Assembly (NCBI GenBank): GCA_017446845.1
Contig: JAFSOQ010000067.1
Location: 1-36,108, forward strand
DNA: 36,108 nucleotides
From: Selenomonadaceae bacterium
Lineage (GTDB): Bacteria; Bacillota; Negativicutes; Selenomonadales; Selenomonadaceae
Direction of reading: 5' to 3'
Shown here piece by piece: positions 15,425-23,629 of the stretch. The position numbers were made by a program, and so were the translations under genes. A model generated the notes under the pieces. It made no database searches. It saw only the letters and a list, made by a program, of their open reading frames with translations, and was not told where the DNA came from. Each line of letters opens with the position of its first letter. The stretch's first letter is position 1.

Positions 15425-17093
15425 ATTTAAACTCGACGAACTCATTGATATTTGCGCCGCCCTTAGTCATCGGCTCGACAAAACTGCGCCAGACGTTCAG
15501 GACAATGACGCGGGGATTTTCCGTGTCGTCAAGTGCTGTATTCAACGCGTGAGCAAAATCTTCCTGCGTGGAGACCGCCTCGGCTTTAATTCCGAAACTC
15601 TGCGCATAAGCGACGTAATCCGGCTGATAATCCAATTCGCAAGCAATGAATCTTTCCTTGTAAAAAACTTTTTGCAGCTGACGAATCATGCCGAGACTCG
15701 TGTTGTTGACAATCAAAGAAATAATCGGCAGTTTCAAGCGGGCGATAGTGTAATATTCGTTGCCCGTCATTTTTATGCCGCCGTCGCCGCTGACGCAAAT
15801 GACACGACGATTTTTTCCGTAGGCAAGCTGAGCACCCATGGCGGCGGGCAAGCCGAATCCCATTGTTCCGAGTCCGCCCGAAGTAAACCAAGTTCGCGGC
15901 TCCTCAACGTGCAAATGCAATGCCGCCCACATTTGATGTTGACCGACGTCGGTGGCGTAAGCAAAATTTTTTCCCGCAGTCTTTTTGGCAATTTGATTCA
16001 TCGCCCAAGGAACCGTCAAGCGGTCAACTTGATAATCGTAGTCGTATTCTTCCTGCCAACTTTCAATCTGCCGCCACCACTCGACGCGCGGTTTATTTGC
16101 CTCATGACGCATTAAAAGTTTCAAGATAACTTGCATATTGCCCGCGAGTCCGAGACTGCCTTCGATATTTTTATCAATCTCGGCGGGGTCAATGTCAATG
16201 TGAATAAATTTTTTTGAGCGCGTGTATTTTGCTACGTTGCCGGTCTGTCTGTCGCCGAAACGACTGCCGACCGCAATAACCAAATCCGCTGCCGCGATTG
16301 CGTGATTGGCAGCTTTTTTGCCGTGCATACCCGCGAAGCCCAAATTTTGCGGATGACTTCTCGGAACCGCTCCGATACCCATGAGCGTGTTGACGACGGG
16401 CAAATTAAATTTTTCAATGAACGCGATAATTTCTTTGGACGCGCCCGCCGAAATTGCTCCGCCGCCCACGATTACTGCAGGACGTTCAGCCTTTGCAATT
16501 TCTTCTGCCGCCTCCGCCGCGCAGATTATAAAATCGGCGTCGGGTTGCGCGGAGATTTTTTCTTTGACTTCTTGCGGACGATAATCGACTTCCGCGAAAA
16601 ATAAATCTCTGGGCACGTCGACGAGCACCGGACCGCGTCTGCCGCTCATTGCAATTTCAAACGCCTGCCGAATCGTCGGGACTAAAAGTCGCGCTTCCTT
16701 GACTTTGAAGTTGTGTTTTGTTATCGGCATGGTTATATCGAGTATGTCGGTTTCTTGGAAGGCGTCGCGCCCCAAAAGTTTTGTGTCGACCTGTCCGGTT
16801 ATCGCAACCAGCGGAATTGAATCCATGAACGCCGTCGCAATTCCCGTGACCAAATTCGTTGCGCCGGGTCCCGATGTCGCCATGCACACTCCGACTTTGC
16901 CGGTCGCCCGCGCATAACCGTCCGCCGCATGTGCTGCATTTTGTTCATGCGTAACCAAAATTTGTTTGATTTCTTTTTCGTCAAAGAGCGCGTCATACAT
17001 CGGGAGAATCATTCCGCCGGGGTAGCCGAAAATTATATCGACGCCCCGTTCGCGCAGGCACTCGACGATTGCCCTCGCGCCTGTCATTATCAT
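15423..17093 (-). CDS. ilvB: Acetolactate synthase, large (catalytic) subunit
   Basis: This TPP- and FAD-dependent enzyme joins two pyruvates, or pyruvate and 2-oxobutyrate, in branched-chain amino acid synthesis. The 556 residues contain FGYPGGMILPMYDAL, the catalytic Glu50 in THEQNAAHAADGYA, SGPGATNLVTGIA, and the central domain with GSRFGDRQTGNV. The TPP motif GDGG...NN lies near 430-460. The ATG at 17093 (MIMTGARAIVECL) has GAGGTGA just upstream; the open frame extends 64 residues further, but that part is unlike the family. No ilvN small subunit adjoins, so the regulatory subunit must be elsewhere. The presence of FGYPGG and overall length favour the anabolic over the catabolic (AlsS) form. 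Confidence 0.93.
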   Translation of the reverse strand: MIMTGARAIVECLRERGVDIIFGYPGGMILPMYDALFDEKEIKQILVTHEQNAAHAADGYARATGKVGVCMATSGPGATNLVTGIATAFMDSIPLVAITGQVDTKLLGRDAFQETDILDITMPITKHNFKVKEARLLVPTIRQAFEIAMSGRRGPVLVDVPRDLFFAEVDYRPQEVKEKISAQPDADFIICAAEAAEEIAKAERPAVIVGGGAISAGASKEIIAFIEKFNLPVVNTLMGIGAVPRSHPQNLGFAGMHGKKAANHAIAAADLVIAVGSRFGDRQTGNVAKYTRSKKFIHIDIDPAEIDKNIEGSLGLAGNMQVILKLLMRHEANKPRVEWWRQIESWQEEYDYDYQVDRLTVPWAMNQIAKKTAGKNFAYATDVGQHQMWAALHLHVEEPRTWFTSGGLGTMGFGLPAAMGAQLAYGKNRRVICVSGDGGIKMTGNEYYTIARLKLPIISLIVNNTSLGMIRQLQKVFYKERFIACELDYQPDYVAYAQSFGIKAEAVSTQEDFAHALNTALDDTENPRVIVLNVWRSFVEPMTKGGANINEFVEFK

Positions 17094-17124
17094 AAAATCA
17101 CCTCGAAAAATTTTTACTCGGCAA

Positions 17125-17153
17125 ATTTTATCACAGAAAATTTTCCCGCGCAA
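17125..17153 (-). promoter_or_regulatory. Putative promoter of ilvB
   Basis: On the minus strand TTGCGC (17153-17148), 17 bp, TAAAAT (17130-17125), about 32 nt before the ATG. No T-box or leader peptide is visible in the short 17094-17196 spacer. Confidence 0.45.
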
Positions 17154-17190
17154 AAAAAAATCACCCGTCAAATTGTCGGGCAACGTTGCC
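17152..17190 (-). terminator. Probable terminator of the che/fli-glycosyltransferase operon, with an adjacent palindrome
   Basis: On the minus strand a CCCG/CGGG stem (17180-17177 with 17167-17164) is followed by TGA and nine T (17160-17152). The stem is short with a mismatch inside. The perfect palindrome GGCAACGTTGCC (17179-17190) directly precedes it and could form its own stem or be a protein site. Confidence 0.5.
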
Positions 17191-17196
17191 ACAAAA

Positions 17197-18192
17197 TTAT
17201 TTATTAAGAATTCGTTCGTTATAGAGACAAGCGTTGACAAAATTTTTTCCATAGGTATTAAGTTCGGGATTTTGGAGTTCTTCAATTAAAATGCTTTGTA
17301 CTTCATGTGGATTACGTGCGATTTTTAAAAAACTAAACTCTAAATCTATCGTCCATTTAAGAACGTCGAAATGAACAACAGGATTAGCTTTAAAAAATTC
17401 CAGCTTGCGCATAAATTCATCGAGAATACCAATTTTCAAGTACAAAATCTTTAACCACGATTGAATTATTTCTCTAAATCCTGAAACCGAATTGGAAGCG
17501 GAAGGTATACCGACTCTGTGAATATTGGTTAAATATGGAACGAGAATATATTTTTTAGCCAGACACAAGCATTTAAAGAAAAATACAAAGTCTTCGCCAT
17601 ATTGCATTTGAGCAGGGAAATCGATTTTATTTTTGATTAAGAAGTCGCGCCGAAAAAATTTTCCCCAAGGCAGACAATAAAATTTTCCGGTCATTAAATG
17701 CTGCATCCTGTAGTTAAGGTCAACGGGTTCAAACGTCGGTTCATCAACAAATTTTCCGGGCAGAGCGCCCTGAAAATCTAATATCAAATTTTTGCTGTTA
17801 AACTCTTTATTAAAGATAAACCATTTCTCTGTATGAAGGACTTCCGCGCCATAAAGTTCCGCAGTTTCAAAAAATATTCCGAGGGCGTCCGGCAAAATCA
17901 TATCGTCATTGTCGATAAAGGTGACATACTTGCCCGACGCATTTTTTATTCCGACAGTTCTCGGAAGACCCGGACCACCCGAATTTTTTTCCGTAGAAAA
18001 AATTTTCAAGCGTCCGTCAAAGTACGGCGAAAGCTTTTTTACTTCGGCAAGGGAGTTATCGGTTGAGCAATCGTCCACGACGAGAAGTTCATAATCTTGA
18101 AACTTGGAGGCAAGCACGCTGAGCAAACATTCGCGAATATATTTTTCAGCGTTGTAGAGCGGGATAATCACTGAAATTTTCGGCTCGTTCAT
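17197..18192 (-). CDS. Family 2 glycosyltransferase (GT-A fold)
   Basis: The 331-residue cytoplasmic enzyme has the GT2 opening ISVIIPLYNAEKYIRECLLSVL, nucleotide-sugar contacts VVDDCSTDNS (38-47), and the metal-binding acidic cluster FIDNDDM (93-98). The usual C-terminal membrane helices of processive synthases are absent, so it probably adds single sugars. AAAGGAAA lies 6 nt before the ATG. It is the last gene of the leftward flagellar run, 51 nt after the swrB-like gene. Glycosylation of flagellin or of a surface glycan is a reasonable guess from position, but the acceptor and sugar are unknown. Confidence 0.85.
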   Translation of the reverse strand: MNEPKISVIIPLYNAEKYIRECLLSVLASKFQDYELLVVDDCSTDNSLAEVKKLSPYFDGRLKIFSTEKNSGGPGLPRTVGIKNASGKYVTFIDNDDMILPDALGIFFETAELYGAEVLHTEKWFIFNKEFNSKNLILDFQGALPGKFVDEPTFEPVDLNYRMQHLMTGKFYCLPWGKFFRRDFLIKNKIDFPAQMQYGEDFVFFFKCLCLAKKYILVPYLTNIHRVGIPSASNSVSGFREIIQSWLKILYLKIGILDEFMRKLEFFKANPVVHFDVLKWTIDLEFSFLKIARNPHEVQSILIEELQNPELNTYGKNFVNACLYNERILNK

Positions 18193-18243
18193 AAAAAGTT
18201 TCCTTTCAAAAAATTTCCGCCCACCGAGATGATGAGCGGCGTA

Positions 18244-19455
18244 TTATCTTCTGTCAAGTTGTCGTCTGGTCAATCGTTGCACCAATTCTATTGCATTGCG
18301 TCCGAGTCCCGTTTCGCGCGAAATTTCTTCGATTGTCATGCCCGACAGCAACATTTCTTTGATTATCGCCGAATTTACCGTTTCAAGTTTCAAGTCGCGG
18401 CGTTCGGGCAGTTGTTTTTTTGCGGGCGCAACTTTGACTTGCGGTTTTTCGACGGGTTTTACATTGGATTCGCTGCTTTGTTCCGCTGCTCTTATCGCTT
18501 CGACTGCTGCCCGTCTTACGTCGCGTGCCGAACGTGAGCCGCGCCGTTTTCTTTGCAGAGATTGTGCTTGATTGCCTTCGGATTCTGCCGCAGAATGTTT
18601 TGCCATTTCCGCCGAAGCTTCGGTTAATCTTTTCCTCGTCGCCTCGATTTTCACGGGGTCTGCGTCGACGACCGCCATCGGCTGTTTGTTTTCGGGCGAC
18701 AGGACGATTGATTTTCTCGGCGGCGGCGGAGTCTTTTCAAGCTTTGACGATTCGGAAATTGATTCTTCCAAAATTTTATCGAAGTTTTTATCTTCAACTT
18801 CCGCTTTTGGTTCGGGCTGTGCAGGGCGATTAATTTGCGGCATCGTGATTGGTCCGAGCGGATTGACAGGTTCGGCGGGCGGTGTCGTCACCTGCGCGGC
18901 GGGCGCAGTTTTTATCGGAGTCGGCGCGGGCGGTATCGGTTGTGCGGGCGTTCTCTGAACAATCGGCGGCGGAGTTATCGGCGGGATTATCGGCGGGACA
19001 ATCGGCGAAGTCATTTGCGGAATTGAAACCGGCTGTTGAATCGGTATGGGTGCCGCCATCGCCAAATTTAATTTCCGTTCGACGACGTCCATTTTCCGTT
19101 GCATTGTATTGACTTCATCGCCCGCGTCTTCCAATCGCGCAAGCAAGTCGCGTATCTCGCCCGATTGTCCTTCACTTCGCTTGAGCAACTTTTTCAGCTC
19201 GGAGACACGTCCTTCAAGTTGTGTGCGATTGCGTTCGGATTCGTCCAAAACTTTTTCCAAATGCGTGACGTGATTTTCCATGCGCCCGATAATTTCGTTC
19301 GCCGTCCGTTCCAATTCCTGCTTGAGCTTACCCGTCGAATCCTCGACTTCCCTGCGCTCCAGAATATCTTGCTTGCGTCTGCGCGTATTCGACCAAGCTA
19401 CAAAGACGATTCCCGTGCCGAGCACAATCAACAGCAACATTAATTCTGTAATCAT
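18244..19455 (-). CDS. SwrB/DUF6115-like membrane-anchored flagellar regulator
   Basis: The 403-residue protein has one N-terminal membrane helix (about 4-22) followed by a positive patch (RRRKQ). A long coiled coil spans about 36-130. Proline-rich low-complexity sequence covers about 137-215, then basic and acidic stretches. The C-terminal 40 residues form a helix-turn-helix-like unit (MLLSGMTIEEISRETGLGRNAIELVQRL). This plan matches DUF6115 proteins such as B. subtilis SwrB (YlxL), which lies just after sigD and promotes assembly of the flagellar export gate. Here the gene also lies after fliA, though fapA and a small ORF intervene, and it is longer than SwrB (about 170 residues). It starts 4 nt after the upstream stop with no clear Shine-Dalgarno sequence, suggesting coupling. 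Confidence 0.7.
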   Translation of the reverse strand: MITELMLLLIVLGTGIVFVAWSNTRRRKQDILERREVEDSTGKLKQELERTANEIIGRMENHVTHLEKVLDESERNRTQLEGRVSELKKLLKRSEGQSGEIRDLLARLEDAGDEVNTMQRKMDVVERKLNLAMAAPIPIQQPVSIPQMTSPIVPPIIPPITPPPIVQRTPAQPIPPAPTPIKTAPAAQVTTPPAEPVNPLGPITMPQINRPAQPEPKAEVEDKNFDKILEESISESSKLEKTPPPPRKSIVLSPENKQPMAVVDADPVKIEATRKRLTEASAEMAKHSAAESEGNQAQSLQRKRRGSRSARDVRRAAVEAIRAAEQSSESNVKPVEKPQVKVAPAKKQLPERRDLKLETVNSAIIKEMLLSGMTIEEISRETGLGRNAIELVQRLTRRQLDRR

Positions 19456-19459
19456 GATT

Positions 19460-19783
19460 TTATAAAGAAATGTCTAAGAAATGCCCGCGCCTGGGGTCGA
19501 CGGCGTAATTTTCTTCTTCTTCCTCGTATTCTTCTTCGCGCTGTTGACTGCGATAATAATAGCCGCCCTGTCTTTGTCTGCGGTCGGGGTCGTCTTTGAT
19601 TAAACGTCCTTCCGCCTCTTCCTTATCGCGAACTTGTTTTTGCTTAAGTTGAGCATCTTCTTTCTCGCGCACTGTCTGGAACGCGTTTTGCAATGCCGAG
19701 GCGTTGTTCATGTCGTGCTGAACTTGAGCCGCGTTATTTGCGTTCGCATATGTCATTTGTACTCCAACCGGTGCAAGTTCCAT
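19460..19783 (-). CDS. Small hydrophilic hypothetical protein in the flagellar operon
   Basis: The 107-residue protein is not recognised. It begins MELAPVGVQMTYANANNAAQVQHDMNNA and continues with a charged helix (VREKEDAQLKQKQVRDKEEAEGR), then RQGGYYYRSQQ, an acidic EEEYEEEEE block, and ends in GHFLDISL. No signal or membrane segment. GGAGG lies 8 nt before the ATG. It sits between fapA and the swrB-like gene, 4 nt from the latter, so a role in flagellar assembly or regulation is likely by position only. Confidence 0.75.
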   Translation of the reverse strand: MELAPVGVQMTYANANNAAQVQHDMNNASALQNAFQTVREKEDAQLKQKQVRDKEEAEGRLIKDDPDRRQRQGGYYYRSQQREEEYEEEEENYAVDPRRGHFLDISL

Positions 19784-19790
19784 TTTTTAT

Positions 19791-19838
19791 TCCTCCAAAC
19801 TCCAATATACTAACCAGTTCCCAGTTCCCGGTTCCTAT
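19791..19838. repeat. Heptanucleotide repeat, single arm, after fapA
   Basis: Units CAGTTCC (19815-19821), CAGTTCC (19822-19828), CGGTTCC (19829-19835), with a degenerate CTCCAAA/CTCCAAT stretch in front. Only the CC arm is present. It runs into the fapA stop (TCA at 19838-19840 on the plus strand). Confidence 0.5.
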
Positions 19839-21499
19839 CAATAAGTTCCGACTTCGACTTCGCCTTGGTCGTTGAGCGAAATACTGCAGCGTTTATACTC
19901 CGACTGAATACTTTTTAAAACGTTGTTGACCGAAAGACGCACGCCGGGATAAATTATGTCGCTCACGCGGATTTTGCCGTTCTTCATGTTCGTCAGCTTG
20001 GCTTCGATTTCCAAAATTCTTTTCTCGTCGCGCTTGATTTGTCCCGCCAACGGGAATTGAGAGCGCGTCAAGGCGTTTATCGATTCGACACGACTTTTGG
20101 GCAATTTGTTTATGTCAATCTTCGACAGCGTGTTGAGTGTCTGCATTATGTGCGTCAAGCGTTTTTTGGATTCTTTGTAAGCTTTGCGCAACGTCTGATA
20201 TTCTCTCTGTAAATTCGGGTCGACGCCGACGGAAACTTTCGTGACGACAAAGGACGAGTTGCCGATAATTTTAACGCTGACTTCTTCGCCCGCGACGGCA
20301 TGTCCTCCGGTAATTTGTCCGTGCTTGCTTTCCATGACCAGACGCTTGCCGGCTCTGATTTGAGAATGCAACGCGATATCCGCAATGAAAACGTCGTTGC
20401 CCGCCTCAATCAAAGCATTTTCTGCAAAAGCCGTGCGCACGTCGTTTTCGGCGAAAACTTTTGCTCTGTCCGCGCCGGTGATTCCGCCGCTTATGTAAAC
20501 ATTTCTGCCCGTGACTTCCGCGCCGTTGATTGAACCTTTTATTTCGATGTCGCCTGTCGCTTTGACTTTGAAACCTTGTTCGACGTCGCCTTTTATCTGG
20601 ATTGTGCCGTCGAAGTCAATATCGCCCGTTTGTACGCCGACACCGCCTTTTATTTCAAGACGCGGGTCAACGCTTATGCGTGCGCCCTTGTCGACAATCT
20701 GACCGTTCACCGTGGCAATCAATCTGTGTTCGCCGACGACTTTTGTATTTTTACCTTCGGGCATGGGAATCGGGCGACCGTTCTGCGCGGGAACAGGTTC
20801 ACCCAAAATATTTTTACCGGGCGTGCCTTTTGTCTGCGGAATACGGATTGCCAGCGTTTGATTTTCTTTGGCGAGCACGAAAAGATTTAAGTCTTTATAA
20901 TCCGCCTTTCCGTACTCGTCGATAATCGGCTTGCCTTGTACGCCCAAATTAAATTTTCTGTCGATGTAAGCGTTTTCGCCGGGAATCGGCAGGAGACCTT
21001 CGGCGACAACAAACGGCGTCAAACTTCTGATACCCATTTCGATTGCGCCTTCGTCAATGCCGTAAACGACGCCCGCATCATTCAACGCCTCCATAATCAT
21101 TTCTTTGGTCGGAAGGCGTGCGCCGTCCCGCGTGTCGTATTTTATGGTTGCTTTCATTCTGTCACGAGTCATTTCTACGATGATTCGGGCATAAGGTTCC
21201 TCTTCCTCAATACCGGTATAAATTTTTTCGCCGCCGACTGCCGCCGATAATTCTTCCGCAGTGATTTGCACAGGCTCGGAAATTTTTTGCGGACGACCGT
21301 TCGCCTCGCGCATTGTCCGAGAAAGTGTTCCGACATCATAATCTAAAACTTTACAGTCACGCAGAATTTGGCGCATATCGGACAGCTCGAAAAGCCGTTC
21401 GCCGTCCACATTGGGATAAACCGTAAAATAAACGCCGTCCGGTCTGAATTCGTATCTGTAACCGGATGCCGGACCGCCCAAGATAAGATTTTCGCTCAT
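19838..21499 (-). CDS. fapA: FapA family protein (DUF342, flagellar assembly protein A)
   Basis: The 553-residue cytoplasmic protein has an N-terminal alpha/beta region and a central right-handed beta-helix built of short repeats. An example is GGVGVQTGDIDFDGTIQIKGDVEQGFKVKATGDIEIKGSINGAEVTGRNVYISGG (described here by its IKG/GDV pattern at about 285-345). A C-terminal coiled coil follows near 430-500 (LRKAYKESKKRLTHIMQTLNTL). This is the layout of FapA/DUF342 (PF03961), found beside fliA in many Firmicutes and Vibrio. In Vibrio, FapA affects polar flagellum placement with the phosphotransferase system; its role here is unproven. GGAGG lies 7 nt before the ATG. Confidence 0.9.
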   Translation of the reverse strand: MSENLILGGPASGYRYEFRPDGVYFTVYPNVDGERLFELSDMRQILRDCKVLDYDVGTLSRTMREANGRPQKISEPVQITAEELSAAVGGEKIYTGIEEEEPYARIIVEMTRDRMKATIKYDTRDGARLPTKEMIMEALNDAGVVYGIDEGAIEMGIRSLTPFVVAEGLLPIPGENAYIDRKFNLGVQGKPIIDEYGKADYKDLNLFVLAKENQTLAIRIPQTKGTPGKNILGEPVPAQNGRPIPMPEGKNTKVVGEHRLIATVNGQIVDKGARISVDPRLEIKGGVGVQTGDIDFDGTIQIKGDVEQGFKVKATGDIEIKGSINGAEVTGRNVYISGGITGADRAKVFAENDVRTAFAENALIEAGNDVFIADIALHSQIRAGKRLVMESKHGQITGGHAVAGEEVSVKIIGNSSFVVTKVSVGVDPNLQREYQTLRKAYKESKKRLTHIMQTLNTLSKIDINKLPKSRVESINALTRSQFPLAGQIKRDEKRILEIEAKLTNMKNGKIRVSDIIYPGVRLSVNNVLKSIQSEYKRCSISLNDQGEVEVGTY

Positions 21500-21519
21500 C
21501 CCGCGTCCTCCTTTCTATC

Positions 21520-21596
21520 AATTAGGAATTAGGAGTCAGGAGCCGTGAAGTAAGGGAGAAGTCCCTAAATCCTAACTCCTAAATCCTAACTCCTAG
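21520..21596. repeat. Heptanucleotide repeat hairpin between fliA and fapA
   Basis: Left arm ATTAGGA, ATTAGGA, GTCAGGA, GCCGTGA, AGTAAGG (21521-21555). Right arm has CCTAAAT and CCTAACT units (about 21564-21594). The arms pair in seven-base phase. The final CTAG of the right arm contains the fliA stop (TAG on the minus strand, 21595-21593). Confidence 0.75.
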
Positions 21597-22339
21597 AATA
21601 ATTCTTCTTTGCTTTGCGCCAAATAGCCGCGCATTCTTAAAATCGCTTTGGTGTGCAGTTGAGAGATTCGCGCCTCCGTCAGGTGCAAAACCAAACTGAT
21701 TTCCTTAAGCGTCATTTCTTCATAATAATAAAGCGACACGACAATCCGTTCCCGTTCGGGCAGTCGTTCGATAGCTTTGGCGAGCGTCTCTCTCAGCTCA
21801 AAAAGTTCCGTCGAATTGTTTGTATCGATTGCCTCGGAGGCGTCTGTTTTGAGATAATCTTCAAGCGGAATGACCGTCGCCGAATTGCATTGATTGATCA
21901 GCGTTTGAAGTTCCTCATTTGAAATTTCCAACGCGTCCGCAATTTCTTCATCAGTCGCCGCTCGTCCCAATTCATTTTCCAGCCGCGAAACCGTCTGCTC
22001 GTATTTGCGAATCCTCTGACGCATGGAAACGGGTATCCAATCTTTTGAACGGAGATAATCAATCATTGCGCCGCGAATCCGAACGCCCGCATAAGTTTCA
22101 AATTTTATATTTCGCGTGATGTCGAAACGGTCAATCGCGTCGAGCAATCCGAAAAAGCCGCTGCTCAAAAGGTCGTCCTTGTCCAGATGTTGCGGCAAGC
22201 TGACTGCCAAACGCCCGCAAACAATTCTGACGAGCGGCAGATAATATTCGGCTATTTCGTTCCGAAGTTCTACGGTTTTATTTTCTCTGTACTTTAACCA
22301 TAACGCCGTCATATCTTGTGTATTCGCGTCACTTTCCAT
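21593..22339 (-). CDS. fliA: RNA polymerase sigma factor FliA/SigD (sigma-28)
   Basis: The 248-residue sigma factor directs RNA polymerase to late flagellar, chemotaxis and motility promoters. Region 2 is at about 25-100 (HLDKDDLLSSGFFGLLDAIDRFD, IKFETYAGVRIRGAMIDYLRSKDWIPVSMRQR, a FliA hallmark). Region 3 is at about 105-160 (LGRAATDEEIADALEIS). Region 4 with its HTH is at about 185-245 (LPERERIVVSLYYYEEMTLKEISLVLHLTEARISQLHTKAI). A weak AAGGA/GGTG ribosome binding region precedes the ATG. It is embedded after cheD and two small ORFs, as sigD follows cheD in Bacillus. No FlgM is in the window. Confidence 0.96.
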   Translation of the reverse strand: MESDANTQDMTALWLKYRENKTVELRNEIAEYYLPLVRIVCGRLAVSLPQHLDKDDLLSSGFFGLLDAIDRFDITRNIKFETYAGVRIRGAMIDYLRSKDWIPVSMRQRIRKYEQTVSRLENELGRAATDEEIADALEISNEELQTLINQCNSATVIPLEDYLKTDASEAIDTNNSTELFELRETLAKAIERLPERERIVVSLYYYEEMTLKEISLVLHLTEARISQLHTKAILRMRGYLAQSKEELF

Positions 22340-22375
22340 AGTTGATTCACCGTCCTTCGCTCGCGCTTAAAAATT

Positions 22376-22627
22376 TTATTTAACCAAATCATTCGCTTCA
22401 TACGTCTCAACGAAAATTTTTGCCGCCTTGTAAAGTTCCGTTTCAGGCTTTTTGAGGAAAGGTTTCAAAGCTGCTTTTACGGCATTTTCTGCCGCGAGCT
22501 GTTCTTCTTTTTTAACAATCTCTTTCATCGTTCTGACGCACATATCTTGAAATTTATGTTGAGCCATTTGAAATTGCATTGCTTTGAAATAAAAATCCTC
22601 AAACGCAAGTACACTCTTATTCGTCAT
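22376..22627 (-). CDS. Small hypothetical protein between cheD and fliA
   Basis: The 83-residue protein is not recognised. It is mostly alpha-helical (SVLAFEDFYFKAMQFQMAQHKFQDMCVRTMKEIVKKEEQLAAENAVKAALKPFL), with no signal or membrane segment. GGAG lies 7 nt before the ATG. It is 36 nt after the upstream gene and 36 nt before fliA, all on one strand. The helical, charged character and position resemble small flagellar chaperones or the anti-sigma factor FlgM, but no FlgM motif is visible. Confidence 0.75.
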   Translation of the reverse strand: MTNKSVLAFEDFYFKAMQFQMAQHKFQDMCVRTMKEIVKKEEQLAAENAVKAALKPFLKKPETELYKAAKIFVETYEANDLVK

Positions 22628-22663
22628 GATTTGTCTCCAAGATTTTGAGTGTCAAAAAATTTT

Positions 22664-23083
22664 TTAATTCTGATTGGAGAAGTTTGCAAAATTCATCGGG
22701 TGGAAATTATTATCTTCCGCAGTCTCGACCATTTCCACGGTTGCGGGTTCTTCCTCTTCGTGAAGATATTCTTTGCGGTTGAAGTTTTCTTCGGTTTCCT
22801 CAACTTCCGCGTCGTCAATGAAATGTTCAAGCTCGCGCTTGGTTGTGAAAATCGCGTATTCCTCGCAACTCATCATAAAAATAAAAGTCATCAAACTTGT
22901 AAAAGAAAAGGCTGAAAAAGTTCGTGACGCGACAGTTGCGCCGCTCACGAAATCGCTCGTCAGCCCGGAGATAAGTACGATAATTAATGAAACCATGCCG
23001 ACTGCCAAAGAAATTATAATTCTTTTGAAGGGCATGACGCTTTCAAGCCAGCCGTAAAATCCTGTTGTCAAAATTTTCACCAC
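22664..23083 (-). CDS. Small two-helix membrane protein between cheD and fliA
   Basis: The 139-residue protein is not recognised. Two membrane helices are predicted (about 21-42, RIIISLAVGMVSLIIVLISGL; about 55-75, FSAFSFTSLMTFIFMMSCEEY). They are followed by a strongly acidic cytoplasmic tail (DDAEVEETEENF, EEEEPATVEMVETAEDN). The start is uncertain: GTG 23083 and the next GTG both touch the GAGG, whereas TTG 23071 has GAGGTG at 9 nt; the mature protein is little changed. It lies in the chemotaxis-flagellar run, 58 nt after cheD. A receptor-associated or motor-associated role is conceivable but unsupported. Confidence 0.7.
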   Translation of the reverse strand: MVKILTTGFYGWLESVMPFKRIIISLAVGMVSLIIVLISGLTSDFVSGATVASRTFSAFSFTSLMTFIFMMSCEEYAIFTTKRELEHFIDDAEVEETEENFNRKEYLHEEEEPATVEMVETAEDNNFHPMNFANFSNQN

Positions 23084-23086
23084 CTC

Positions 23087-23141
23087 GGCGGCAGATTAGG
23101 GAAAAGATTTTTCTAATCCCTAATCCCGATTCCCTACTGCC
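23087..23141. repeat. Heptanucleotide repeat hairpin after cheD
   Basis: Left arm GGCGGCA, GATTAGG, GAAAAGA (23087-23107). Right arm CCCTAAT, CCCGATT, CCCTACT, GCC (23118-23141). ATTAGGGA in the left arm pairs with TCCCTAAT, and GGCAG with CTGCC. It abuts the cheD stop (23142). Confidence 0.7.
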
Positions 23142-23627
23142 TTAAATATTTTTCTCGCCGCGGTCGATTGTTTTGACTTTGTAAGAGCCTGTCGCCAAGT
23201 CGATTGAAACTGTGCGCCCGTAATTGCCGCCCGTGTCCTCTGCGACGATTTTAATGCCGTTGCGTCTGAGAATTTGCTTGCAAGTTTCGGCGTTGCGGTT
23301 TCCGACTTTCATAATGTCGCTGGCGTTGGAAAAAGCAAACATCTGCGCGCCGCCCGCGATTTTTGCCACGAGTCTGGCTTTTGTCGCGCCGAGTGCAACA
23401 ACGTCATTAATCATGAGCGGAATGCCCGTATCCGCAAATTTTGCAGGATTATCACTTGCTCTGGCCTGCGTGCTGTCGGGCAACATGATATGCAAAAGCC
23501 CGCCGATTTTTCTGATTGGGTCATAAAGAGAAACGCCGATACATGAACCTAAACCATAACTTATAAGGGTAGACGGACTGCGCCCGACCTTGTAATCAGC
23601 CATTCCGACTTTGATAAGGTCTGCCAT
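23142..23627 (-). CDS. cheD: Chemoreceptor glutamine deamidase CheD
   Basis: The 161-residue enzyme deamidates receptor glutamines and, in Bacillus-type systems, binds CheC to raise its phosphatase activity. The catalytic Cys29 lies in YGLGSCIGVSLYD and His46 in GGLLHIMLPDS, with the family's GGAQMF and RNAETCKQILRRNGI stretches following. Length is typical. It begins 2 nt after the cheC stop, the usual tight cheC-cheD pair. Confidence 0.95.
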   Translation of the reverse strand: MADLIKVGMADYKVGRSPSTLISYGLGSCIGVSLYDPIRKIGGLLHIMLPDSTQARASDNPAKFADTGIPLMINDVVALGATKARLVAKIAGGAQMFAFSNASDIMKVGNRNAETCKQILRRNGIKIVAEDTGGNYGRTVSIDLATGSYKVKTIDRGEKNI

Positions 23628-23629
23628 AA

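Noticed and set aside
15402-16115. 237-codon open frame on the plus strand opposite ilvB
   Set aside because: It is antisense to well-conserved ilvB sequence, has no family resemblance and no fitting ribosome binding site.
17094-17285. 64-residue upstream extension of ilvB
   Set aside because: The extension is unlike acetolactate synthases, overlaps the end of the glycosyltransferase gene and the terminator, and the ATG at 17093 has its own ribosome binding site.
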